From Isochrysis galbana (taxonomy: Eukaryota; Haptophyta; Isochrysidales; Isochrysidaceae): a DNA stretch of 64,000 bases. Positions 1-8,930 of this stretch are shown here, in pieces; the stretch's first letter is position 1, and every line of letters starts with the position of its first letter. The position numbers were made by a program, and so were the translations under genes. The notes under the pieces are model-generated. The model saw nothing but the letters and a program-made list of their open reading frames with translations. It did not search any database and had not been told where the DNA came from. The stretch is from positions 4,023,419 through 4,087,418 of the forward strand of contig CM030939.1 in NCBI GenBank assembly GCA_018136815.1, written 5' to 3'.

Positions 1-1430
1 GGAGACGACTCAAACAAGAGTGGAGCCGTGCACCATTAGGCTGCTAGTAGATGGTCTCAACGCAGCCCTTAAGATGATCTGTCCTCGCGGTTGCAGTCGC
101 GTGGACGTGCAACTATTGCGAGGTTCCTCCTCCTCCTCCTCCTCCTCCTTCTAGCAATGCAAAGCTTATGCGAAGTAGATCCAACCATGGAGACTTGGCT
201 GTGGATCCGCGACAAGCGTCTCCTTTTGGCTGAAGAGCTGCAATGTGTGCGCCCTTAATGGCTTCCACATTATTGGGGTTGAGAAGATTAAGGGACAAGG
301 TAAAAAAATCAAGTCCATTACTCATGTGACATGTGACCGCACCCGCTGCCCTTGAGAGGGTGCAACTCGAGGTTCCCTTTTTTTGTCACACCCCTCCCGA
401 CTATTTAGGTATATAATTTCTACTGACCCCTTACTTCGCCCCTAACTTGGGGGTTGACCGCGCGCAAACAAACATAAACACGAGGACCCATCAAGCGGAA
501 GACGTCTTTGAGAGGGTGCAACTCGAGGTTCCCTTTTTTTGTCACACCCGCTCACTGCGGTTTTTGCGTCACCATCCTTAGCAGCAAGAAGTTTATCATG
601 ACACTGAGCGCACGTGGTGCAGGGGGGAGGCATTGAACGCAGCGCAAGGGCAAGGGCTAAGCGTAGGCCAGAGCTCTAAGGGTAGGGACTAGGCGGGCGG
701 TAGCAAGAACTGCAACAAAGGCCACCATGGGCACAATAGAAACGCAAGGGTTTAAGAGAAAAAGCAGCAACGATACATCGCATGGAGCGACGCCCGGCGC
801 TTCTACCGCCCCGAATCGTCCCCAATGTTTCTGAAACCGCTCCTCAATGTCCATGAAACTGCTCCCCAATGTCTCTGAAATTGCGTCGGTGAGATGCACC
901 GCCATGTCCACACATAGTGAAAAACACCAACGCCGCCCACGCACATACAGGGCATTCAGGCTACGTCGATCACGGAGCCTCGCTGCGATTTTTCTCGCGT
1001 GAAATTACGTTATCTCTGACAGCCAAAGCACCTGGGGAGCGCTCGGAATCTCGTGCGCGCGGCGGTTGATCAAGATCGAGCAGAATTTACTCGGCGTTTT
1101 TTTTTTGGATGGCCACTTGTACTTTTGCATCCATTGGTGGGCACCTGCCACCGTCGGACCTCAAACTTAAATCATCGGACTCGCATAAAGAAGGTGGCTC
1201 GAGCAATCTTCATCACCGTCGATGGACGCATGAGCGCCGCTCCGATCCATCGCGCAATCCGTGCAACGCCCGTCAGTTGTCTTTGGGCGCATTAGGATAG
1301 TTCGAGTGTACTATCTTGATCTGCCGTTGGAGAGCACTCACAGCGCAGGCGCCCCAAGAAGATTTCGTTGAGCATAGAGCCAAAGCGATGCGTGCCATCA
1401 TCGCTGGCGAGATAGAGGGATCGGCAGGGC
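1..1430. other. Intergenic region with short repeats
   Basis: No convincing gene is visible. The stretch holds a (CCT)n microsatellite near 125-150 and two direct copies of a dispersed repeat described separately. Open frames here are short, low-complexity and not conserved-looking. It lies downstream of the CFAP70-like gene, which ends at 1431 on the minus strand. Confidence 0.6.
352..550 (+). repeat. Dispersed repeat family 3, two copies
   Basis: A segment reading GGTGCAACTCGAGGTTCCC, then a T-run, then GTCACACCC, occurs at 352-392 and again at 509-549, a direct repeat of about 41 bp. The first copy extends to about 456 with TATATAATTT and a TTGACC-type end. The longer version recurs at 17926-18028 and, diverged, at 28498-28595. 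It looks like a dispersed mobile-element end or a shared upstream region. No coding content is seen. Confidence 0.6.
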
Positions 1431-4430
1431 TCAGTAGGCTGCAACCTCCTCAGGCCTGCCGAGATGGCCGAGCACCATCTTAACTTGGGCAGCACAAGCG
1501 GTGGCAACTGCCTCGGCGCCCTCCTCTGCGGCCGCCGCCTCCAGCGCTTGCTTGTAGCTAGCAAGTGCTTGTTTGTATGCGTGCTGCTCCAACTGAGCAT
1601 CCGCAAGGAGCTTCCGGGTGAGCGCCTTGGGGGCGAAGAGCGTGGCTCGTCGAAGGCAGTCCTCCGCCGTTCGCCACCGTCCGCAGTCAAGGAAGGCTGC
1701 GCCCATCTCATGCAGTACCTGGCCGTCAGTGAGGTTGAGGCGCACAGTCTGTTCAACTGCCTGCTCCGCCTCGGCAATGCGCTCGCATCGTGCACAGAGC
1801 AGCGCGAGCTGGGCCCAGACGGCCGGCTGCCGGTTGTTGCGCACATTCGCCTCGCACAAGCACTCCTCCGCCTCATCATGTCTCCCGAGGACAAGACATG
1901 CGGAGCCAGCACCTAGCCACGATGTGCACGAGGGTTCTAGCCGACACGCGTGTAGGAATAGGTGTCGCGCCCGCTCCGCATCTCCCGCGCTGTGCGACAG
2001 CGCTCCAAGGTGCAGCAAGACCGGCACGGGAAGTGGGTCTCGGCAGAGTGCAAGCACGCGCTCGTACGTGGAGCGTGCCTCCTCACCCTTGCCCTGCCGT
2101 AGCTGGGAATGGGCGAGCCGGGTCAGCACGGGGGCGAGCTTCGACTTGGGCGTCGCCGCAGCCAACGCCTCGAGCTTCTCTTCTGCGGCAGACAGCTCGT
2201 CCCGCTGCATTAGTAGCTCCGCCCGGAGCTGCTCAGCTTCAAGTGCGTCCGCACCAGCTGAGAGCTCAAGAGCGCGCTCGATGAGTGGGGCGGCCGCGAA
2301 GGGGAGAAGTCGGCGGGCAAGGCCCACGTAGTGCGGCTGAACACCGCCCTCGGTTTGCTCGGTCATAGCAGTGGCCTGCTTCAGCGCAATGCGCACATCG
2401 CGCCGTCGATCCATGCGCTCGTACAGCAGACCCATAAGTAGCCAAAGCTCCACGTCGTCAGGCGCAGCATCGAGGGTGGCCTTCAAGAACACCTCTGCCT
2501 CCTCGAGGTTGTCACGGCTGGCGAGCGTAGCTCCATAGACCAAGATGGCCTCTTCGTTGGCTGGTTCGAGCGCGAGCGCCTCCCGCGCACACTCCTCGGC
2601 CTTGGCGCGCTGACTGGTCCGCAGCAGGAAGGTGGCGTACGCGAGCCATGCCGACGCATCCTGCGGGCTCGTGGCAACGCGCTCCTGATGATATATAGCC
2701 GCCTCCTCGAAGCGGAAGAGAGTCTCTGCCTCAGCTGCCAGCGACCCCAGCGTTGTAGCCGTCGGTGTCGCATCGGCCGCATCCGGGGCAGAAGGGGCCT
2801 TGGGCGGCTCGACAGGCGGGAAGAATGTGGCGTCCAGGGCGGCGTGCATTCGCTTGGTAAGGGCAACATACAGCTCATTGTAGAAGCTCTGAACCACGGC
2901 GGAGTCTGGCGCTTCGCCCTTCGGGCGCTGACCAATCTCGCGCGCCAAGCGCACGACCGAGCGTTTGAGCTTCTCCTTGAAGACGAAGTACTGGCCGGAG
3001 GAATTGAGCTGGTACAGCAGCTCACGGCGCCGGCTATCCTGCGCCTCTGCTCCATCATCTGGGTTGGGCTTGGTGTACGGGAAAAGCGCCGACCACTCGG
3101 CAGCGAGCGATTCGACCACCTCCTTCACTTGGGCCTCGAACTCAGCGGCCGCTGTCTTGGGGGCGAGGGCGGGGAGTGTCCGCTTCGGAATTAGATCCGT
3201 CGTCTTGGGCAGCGGCGGAGGAGGCGTTGGAGGGCGTGGATTGAGCGGGTAAAACGAGCTGACGTCGACGCGCAGGATCGTGCCGGCCGTCTCGTAAGGG
3301 TGCGGCGCGCCCTCCTCCTCAGTGGCCTCTTCCGGCAGCGGAGTAGGCTGCTTCTTGGCCTTCGGGTCGGTCGGTGGTGGCACGTGCTCGTACTCCTCGT
3401 GGTGATGCACCGCGAAGTGACCCGCATGGAATGTGGTGTCCACCTCTATCATCGGGGACAAATCCAGCGGTGCAATGGCGGCATACCTGGAGGCGTTGGT
3501 ATCAAGGACAGCGTGCGGGTCCTTAGGATGCCGCTGGATGAGGACCGTCACCGTCGGCTCGCCCTTCTCAACGGCCTTCCGCCACCGGTTGTACGCCTCT
3601 ATCCCGAGGAATAATTTGACCGACGCGCCGGACCATGAGATATACTGGCCGGCGAGCTCGTCTTCCTTCTTGCCCTTGGGCACATCTTCGCTGGGCTCGG
3701 TGGCGGCGCCCTCGCTCGCAGGCTCTTGCGGTGCGGGTGATGGTGGCGGCAGCGCGATGGTGCCGCCAGGAAACATGAAGGGCGCCTCGATCCCTACGAC
3801 CTTCATCACTGCGGTATACGTGAAGAGGTGGTCAGCCTCTGACTGGCCATCCACAAGCAGGGAGGTTGGCGGGAGGCGGTGCATAGAGAGGATGTCCGAG
3901 GTGAAGACAGTGGTCTCCTCCATCTCGTCCTCGGTGAGGATGGGCTTCTCCGCTGAGACGGAAACGAGGATCGAGGGGCCGTTCTCTGCGCTCAGCGGCA
4001 GCCATTCCTCCTCCATGAGAGAGGCCCGCAGCATCGGCTCTAGCGAGAGCGAGGCCTCGCCAAGCGGCGCCTTTGCCTCGTCAAGCAGTTCGATGCGGAG
4101 GGGCGTGTTCACGAGCTGGGTGAGGCTGGCGTCATCCTTTTGTACCGTGTACTCGGCGCTGAAGCCGAACGCCGGCGCGGCCTCGTCGGGCACCACCTCC
4201 GACTCCAGTGGCTCCTCACGGCCAGGCAAAGTGAGGCGCACGCAGCTGGAGCTGCCTTCAGGCAGGCCGCGAGCGGCGAGGACGCGCACCTGCACGTGGC
4301 GGTGGGGACGAGAGATGGAAGGCAGGGAAGGGGGAAAGGGGGAAGGGAGTGGGACGCGCGCGCGCGAGAGAGAGAGAGGCAGAGCGGCGGCGGGGGCGGC
4401 GGCGCGCACCTGCAAGGTTGCGCTGGCCAT
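1431..4430 (-). CDS. CFAP70: CFAP70-like flagellar axoneme protein (C2-like domain plus TPRs)
   Basis: About 959 residues. The N-terminus is a C2-like beta domain (ATLQVRVLAARGLPEG). The middle is acidic and proline-rich with several conserved-looking blocks. The C-terminal 400 residues are tandem tetratricopeptide repeats (DASAWLAYATFLLRTSQRAKAEE, DDVELWLLMGLLYERM). This order is the known architecture of CFAP70/TTC18, an axonemal protein linked to outer dynein arms and ciliary beating, so the cell should be flagellated. I chose the ATG at 4430-4428 because a 120-bp intron (4290-4409, GTGCGC...GTGCAG) then joins MASATLQ to VRVLAARG, making a proper C2 first strand. That intron is a multiple of three and has no stop, so an uncut reading would also stay open. 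The stop is TGA at 1431. A further 3' exon cannot be excluded. Confidence 0.75.
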   Translation of the reverse strand: MASATLQVRAAAPAAALPLSLSRARVPLPSPFPPSLPSISRPHRHVQVRVLAARGLPEGSSSCVRLTLPGREEPLESEVVPDEAAPAFGFSAEYTVQKDDASLTQLVNTPLRIELLDEAKAPLGEASLSLEPMLRASLMEEEWLPLSAENGPSILVSVSAEKPILTEDEMEETTVFTSDILSMHRLPPTSLLVDGQSEADHLFTYTAVMKVVGIEAPFMFPGGTIALPPPSPAPQEPASEGAATEPSEDVPKGKKEDELAGQYISWSGASVKLFLGIEAYNRWRKAVEKGEPTVTVLIQRHPKDPHAVLDTNASRYAAIAPLDLSPMIEVDTTFHAGHFAVHHHEEYEHVPPPTDPKAKKQPTPLPEEATEEEGAPHPYETAGTILRVDVSSFYPLNPRPPTPPPPLPKTTDLIPKRTLPALAPKTAAAEFEAQVKEVVESLAAEWSALFPYTKPNPDDGAEAQDSRRRELLYQLNSSGQYFVFKEKLKRSVVRLAREIGQRPKGEAPDSAVVQSFYNELYVALTKRMHAALDATFFPPVEPPKAPSAPDAADATPTATTLGSLAAEAETLFRFEEAAIYHQERVATSPQDASAWLAYATFLLRTSQRAKAEECAREALALEPANEEAILVYGATLASRDNLEEAEVFLKATLDAAPDDVELWLLMGLLYERMDRRRDVRIALKQATAMTEQTEGGVQPHYVGLARRLLPFAAAPLIERALELSAGADALEAEQLRAELLMQRDELSAAEEKLEALAAATPKSKLAPVLTRLAHSQLRQGKGEEARSTYERVLALCRDPLPVPVLLHLGALSHSAGDAERARHLFLHACRLEPSCTSWLGAGSACLVLGRHDEAEECLCEANVRNNRQPAVWAQLALLCARCERIAEAEQAVEQTVRLNLTDGQVLHEMGAAFLDCGRWRTAEDCLRRATLFAPKALTRKLLADAQLEQHAYKQALASYKQALEAAAAEEGAEAVATACAAQVKMVLGHLGRPEEVAAY
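4290..4409 (-). other. In-frame 120-bp intron of the CFAP70-like gene
   Basis: On the minus strand the sequence reads CTTGCAG then GTGCGCGCC, and ends CCACGTGCAG then GTGCGCGTC. Removing it restores the first beta strand of the C2-like domain. Its length is divisible by three and it contains no stop, so retention would only insert 40 Ala/Pro/Ser-rich residues. Confidence 0.6.
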
Positions 4431-4503
4431 CCTCCTCCCCTTCTTCCCCCTTGTGCGATTGTGGAAACCGCTGCCGGGCGGCGGAGGGACGAAAAACAAA
4501 ACT

Positions 4504-5220
4504 CATGCGGAATGGGGGGGCGGAGAGTCAACGGCTGCTCCTCTACAAGAACAAAGCCCGCGGGGTGGGTGGGCTCTGGACCCGCGGCCGCTCGGGGAGA
4601 GAGAGAGAGAAAGAGAGAGCAGGGAAGGCGAGGGGAGGGGGGGGGGGATCCCTTCCTGTCTCTCGGAAGGGCCGGGGGGGGGGCGCGCGGGGGGGGAGGG
4701 GGGGGGGGGGCGGCGGCAGACGGCGCGGGTTCGTCAGAGTAGCGTGTGAACGCGACGCCGGCGACGGGATCTCTCGAGAGGGGGGAGGGGGGGGGGAGGG
4801 GGGGGAGGGGGGGAAGGGGGGGAGGGGGGGAGGGGGGGAAGGGCGGAGGGGGGGGGCGAGGCAAGGGAGCGCGAGCGGCAAAGGAGGGAGGCACCCCCCT
4901 CCCCCCCCCCCCCCCCCCTCCCCCCCGCCCGCCCCCCCTCCCCCCCCCCCCCCCGCCGCCGCTCTCCCCCTCCTCCTCTCGTGACCCCCCCCCCCCCTCT
5001 CCCCCCCTCCCCCCCCCCCCCCCCGACGGCTGGCTCAGAAGCCGGGCGTGATGGAGGGAGCGCGGGGAGCTTCCTCCCCCCGCCCCCCCCCCCCCGCCGC
5101 GCGCGCGCAGTCCTTCCGCCTCCGCAGCGCCCCCCCCCCCCCCCGCGCCCCCTCTCCCCCTCCCCCCCGCGCGCCCCCAACCCCCCCCCCCCCTCCCGCG
5201 CGAGAACCCTCTTCTCCCCT
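4504..5220. repeat. Poly-G then poly-C intergenic block between divergent genes
   Basis: This interval between the CFAP70-like gene (minus) and the LRR gene (plus) is almost only long G-runs (4630-4860) followed by long C-runs (4890-5190), with CT-rich patches. No gene is credible, although every frame stays open because of the composition. It probably holds both promoters. The strand asymmetry switches from G-rich to C-rich near 4880. Confidence 0.7.
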
Positions 5221-5305
5221 CGCGCGCCAAGCCTGTCCCTCTCTGTCAGGACTACGGAGGGGAAAGGGGGGAGGAGGGCCGGTGGGCCAGCACCTCTCTG
5301 CTCTT

Positions 5306-6324
5306 ATGTCCAAGCGCAAGCTGCCTGAGCTGGTCCCCGAGGGCAAGGCCGCAGGCAAGCAGAGGCTACTTACGGAGGAGGACGTGGCCAACGAAATGCT
5401 TCTTGGCGAGATGCTCGGAGGCCTCAGTGAGGGAGAGCAGGAGTTGGCAGTCGACGCCGTCGTGCAAGACGTAAACGGAGTTGAGTCAGTCAACGGTGAC
5501 TACCTCGACGCAGACATCATGCTCGCCGGGCTGGCCGATGAGCAAGGCGCCGAGGAAGCCAAGCTGCCGCCCAGGCTTCCCGACTTGCCCGATCTGCCCA
5601 TTGGTGAGCTACCCGCAGAGCTAGATGAGGCAGCGCTCATCAGCGGACAGGAGCTCGACCTCAGCAACATCAGTGTCACGGCGGCGCAGGCGCGCAAGAT
5701 GGCGCCCCTTATCGGAAGCAACAGCGAACTCAACGTCATAAAATTTCCGCAGCACGAGCTGATGATCAGCGAGATTCGCGAGGAGGATGAGCTCGAGTGG
5801 GACTCAGAGGAGTATACAGACGTCGAGGCCATCTTCATAGCTGAATTCCTCAAGCACACCACGGCGCTCAAGCGGCTGGATCTGGCACGAAATCAGATTG
5901 GAGACGACGGTGCTATGGCGCTTGCTGCTGCCGTGGGTGTGAACCCCACCATAGAATACTTGAACCTCGAGTCTAACAACCTCTCAGGAACAGGTGCGTG
6001 CGTTTAGGCAAACGTGAAGAAGCGAGGTCAGGGGCGCCGATCTCACTCTTCCCATCATCGCTACCCCCTGTTCCGGCGCAGCTGGTGCCGCATTCTGTCG
6101 AGCCGTTGAGGAGAACGCTTCGCTTCAGTACTTGAACCTGATGTACAATGCATTGCCGACCACGGCGCAGCAGGTGTGAGGCTCTCATCGCTGAGTGGGA
6201 TCCAATCTGTCTCATCATTCTCTTCACCAGACGCACTGGCTGACTCTCCTCTTGGCCTCTACCCGAGCAGATTTTACGAGACTCTTGGGCTAAGAACAGA
6301 CCTGCCATCGGCCTTCACTTGTAG
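5306..6324 (+). CDS. Leucine-rich-repeat protein, three exons
   Basis: 277 residues from exons 5306-5993, 6082-6173 and 6271-6324. Introns 5994-6081 (gtgcgt...gcgcag) and 6174-6270 (gtgtga...gagcag) keep the frame and preserve the LRR rhythm across both junctions. The N-terminal 130 residues are acidic and unfamiliar. The rest shows ribonuclease-inhibitor-type repeats (LKRLDLARNQIGDDGAMALA, IEYLNLESNNLSG, LQYLNLMYNAL). The protein ends RPAIGLHL followed by TAG. Such LRR proteins are usually binding scaffolds and the partner here is unknown. The start is the first ATG after the poly-C block (MSKRKLPE). The intron/exon model is my own reading of splice sites. Confidence 0.7.
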
Positions 6325-7210
6325 CCAATGTTCTCATCCGTGTTCGTAGAGTCATCGTGTGCACATGTCAACGGTTCCTTTTGCGTCCGCACTCAGTCGC
6401 TCTTCTCTGGTCTAACGACTCCTCCCGCTCCACGACCTGGCGGCATGATCGTGTACGACAGCCGCCAGCGCACTTTCTGCAAGCGTGCGGCTAATCGAAG
6501 CGCCCCTTACTCGCACAGCAATTACCCGTCCATCCGTCCCCCCGGTGCTCCCGCGTGCGACCTGTGCGCAACCGGATGTCTTGACCATGCTGTTTAACCC
6601 CGTCTGCTCGACTTGGTCCACCAGTGGCGTCGGGTCCCGACCAATTTTCCGCTCGCGCTGGGCACTTGATCCACCCTTTTCAGTACGTGGAGCGAGCGCC
6701 AGAGCTAATCATGCGGAGTTGCCGGTTTACCGCCCGCCGACCGAGAGGTCTGTCCACATGTGTGCCCAAAGTTGTCTGGCCGTTGTACAACATGTTTTTG
6801 TGGCTTGGTGAGCAGTGAGATGCATCGCTAGCGTTTCGAATGTGGATATGTATGTTGTGTTCGATGTGTTTTGCATATCCAAATAGAGTGTCGACGTTGT
6901 TATGCGACGACCCTGGAGAGGATTGCGCTGGTAGTCATGGAAATGCCAGTACTGTCCACCCTGATACTTTGCAAGTAAAGTACAAGTGGCCATCGAAAAA
7001 GAAAACCCCTCCGAGGAAATTGTGCCCCATCTTGAGCACCGCCGCGCGCACGAGGTTCGGAGCGCCCGCCCGCCCCCTCCCTCCAAAGAGAGAGAGAGGG
7101 AGAGGGATCGATCGAGCTCCTGCGGGGTGGGGGCGAGGCCGCCGCGATCGAATGAGTAGCCACCCTGCCGGTGCACCCCGCCTTCCTTCCTCTGCGGAGC
7201 GCGTGCTTTC
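6325..7210. other. Intergenic, nothing recognised
   Basis: No frame has domain-like content. The stretch lies between the LRR gene and a retroelement copy. The right part (7030-7200) is GA- and GC-rich. Confidence 0.5.
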
Positions 7211-8160
7211 TTCCTGTAGAAAGTAGAACTAAGTTTATACTTAGTTCGCCCATGGGGGGGCACGAGCCCCCCTCTCTCTCCACTCTTCCCCTGCCATGGG
7301 GGAGGATCCACCCACTCTCCTGGCACGCCTGATGGCCTGCCAGGAGCACACTGCCATGCTGACCCATCCCTCTCCCCACAGGCACGCCTGATTCGCCCGC
7401 CCTGGCCTGTCGTGGCCAGCCCATCCCTCTGACCAGCCCCTCCTCCCCCTGTCCCCCTGGGCCCCCCTGATCAGGACCCCCCAGCCAGCTCCAGTCGACC
7501 CGCAGGGGCTCGGGCAGCGCCAGCGAGGGAGAGGCAGGAGGGGCCAGGGCCATGCCCCAGCCTCACCTGCCCCTTGAGCTGTGCTCCCAGGCCCCTGCAG
7601 GCCACCTGGGGACCTGAAGAGCTGAAGAGGGGCCGCAGGCGCGCCCCATGGGTCCCCGCCGCAGGGAAGAGAGGAGGAAGAGGGAAGAGGGAGGGGAGGG
7701 GGGAGTGGCAGCTCTCCCCTCCGGCAGATACGTGATACGTGTCTTCTCGCCCTGTTTGGTGTTTGGGTAAGAGAAGACGGGGGCGCCAGAGCCAGGACGG
7801 AAGGGCCGCGGTTCGCCGCGGCCACTCGCTCTAGCGAGGGAGATTAGCGCTTCTGGGCTCCTATCTCACGAGTGCCCCCCCCCCCCCCCCTGCGTTGCTT
7901 TTACCCGAAAGGGGTTTTCCCCCAGCGTGGACTCGAGGTCGAGGAGAGGACGCACTGGGGTGCGCGGGGTCGGTGCATGCACTGGGGGGAGGACAAATAT
8001 CGAGGGGAGGGGGCAGTGCCCCCACCCCCCGGTATCACTCGGACACCTGGCCCGTCAGGCATGGCGGGATTCCGGGACTGAGACGTTATGTCCAATTAGC
8101 TAGTGGGGTTGGCTAGGATATAACATTGATTATTATTTATTTATTCCTGTAGAAAGTAGA
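7211..8160 (+). mobile_element. Full-length 17-bp-TSD retroelement, copy E
   Basis: The body spans 7228-8143 (916 bp) and is flanked by identical TTCCTGTAGAAAGTAGA at 7211-7227 and 8144-8160. The flanking bases differ, so the duplication is exactly 17 bp. The 5' end reads ACTAAGTTTATACTTAGT, itself an imperfect palindrome, followed by CATGGGGGGGCACGAG. The 3' end is an AT tail (TGATTATTATTTATTTA). The body is GC-rich with no credible protein, so it is non-autonomous. It shares its 3' half with copy F at 57251. A long direct duplication without terminal inverted repeats, plus a simple tail, is the signature of target-primed retrotransposition (SINE-like); that class call is inference. Confidence 0.8.
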
Positions 8161-8362
8161 CCCACGCTCCTCAAGTGATCCCTCCGTGGCCGCCGCCTCG
8201 CCTCTCTGGGGGCGGCTCGGCGGTTGGTCGCGTTCCACTTTCGGCTCTCCGGTGTCTGCCTCTCCCTCCCTCTCTCCCTCTCTCTCTCCCTCCCTCTCTC
8301 CCTCTCCCTCCCTCTCTCTCTCTCCCTCTCCCTCCCTCTCTCCCTCTCCCTCCCTCTCTCTC

Positions 8363-8393
<31 letters not shown>

Positions 8394-8930
8394 CCCCTTC
8401 CCTCCCTCTCTCTCTCCCTCTCCCTCTCTCTCTCTCTCTCGCTCTCTCGCTCGCTCTCTCTTCCTCTCGCTCTCTCTCTCGCTCTCTCTTTTTCTCTCGC
8501 TCTCGCTCTCTCTCTCGCCCGCTCTCTCTCTCCGCCCCCCCCCCCCTCTCTCTCTGCTCTTCTCACTGTTCTGTGTAGCGAAGAACTCAACTACCGACGG
8601 AGCAAGAAGGAGAGTTTCTTCTCATCGAGTAAAGTAAAGTACCCAAAACCTTCGAGTACTACTATTAGTCTGTTCCCCGTACACGTGAGAAGAGAGGGGG
8701 GAGAGGGGGGGACCCAAGAGGGAGAGAGCGAGAGAAGCCACAGGGGGGGGGAGAGGGGAGAGGGAGGGGGAGGGGGAGGGGAAGGCGCGGAGGATGGCGT
8801 GCCGCTGAGAGAGGGCTCGAGGCGAAGAGGGACAGAGAGATAAAGGGGGGAGGGGGGTGGAGGGGGGTTGGAGTGGCAGTGTGCGGCAGAGCGAGCGAGC
8901 GGGCGCGGACGGGACGAGGGCCCCAGCCCA
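8161..8930. repeat. CT microsatellite and purine-rich run upstream of the kinase
   Basis: 8255-8550 is almost pure (CT)n/(CCCT)n and 8690-8860 is GA/G-rich. Long open frames here are composition artefacts. The stretch probably forms the promoter and 5' leader of the kinase gene starting at 8931. Confidence 0.7.

Noticed and set aside
3433..5230. Very long open frames on both strands over 3.4-5.2 kb
   Set aside because: They are shadows of the CFAP70-like gene and of the poly-G/C block; the translated products are Gly/Pro/Arg homopolymers without domain character.
7241..8095. Open frames inside retroelement copies (also at 18301-18976, 22339-23224, 57265-57825)
   Set aside because: They recur with the repeat and differ in frame and stops between copies; codon pattern follows GC-rich repeat composition. 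No reverse transcriptase or other domain is seen.
8175..8843. Long Ser/Leu/Pro or Arg/Glu repeat proteins
   Set aside because: They are the translation of a CT microsatellite and its complement in all frames, with no start context or conserved ends.
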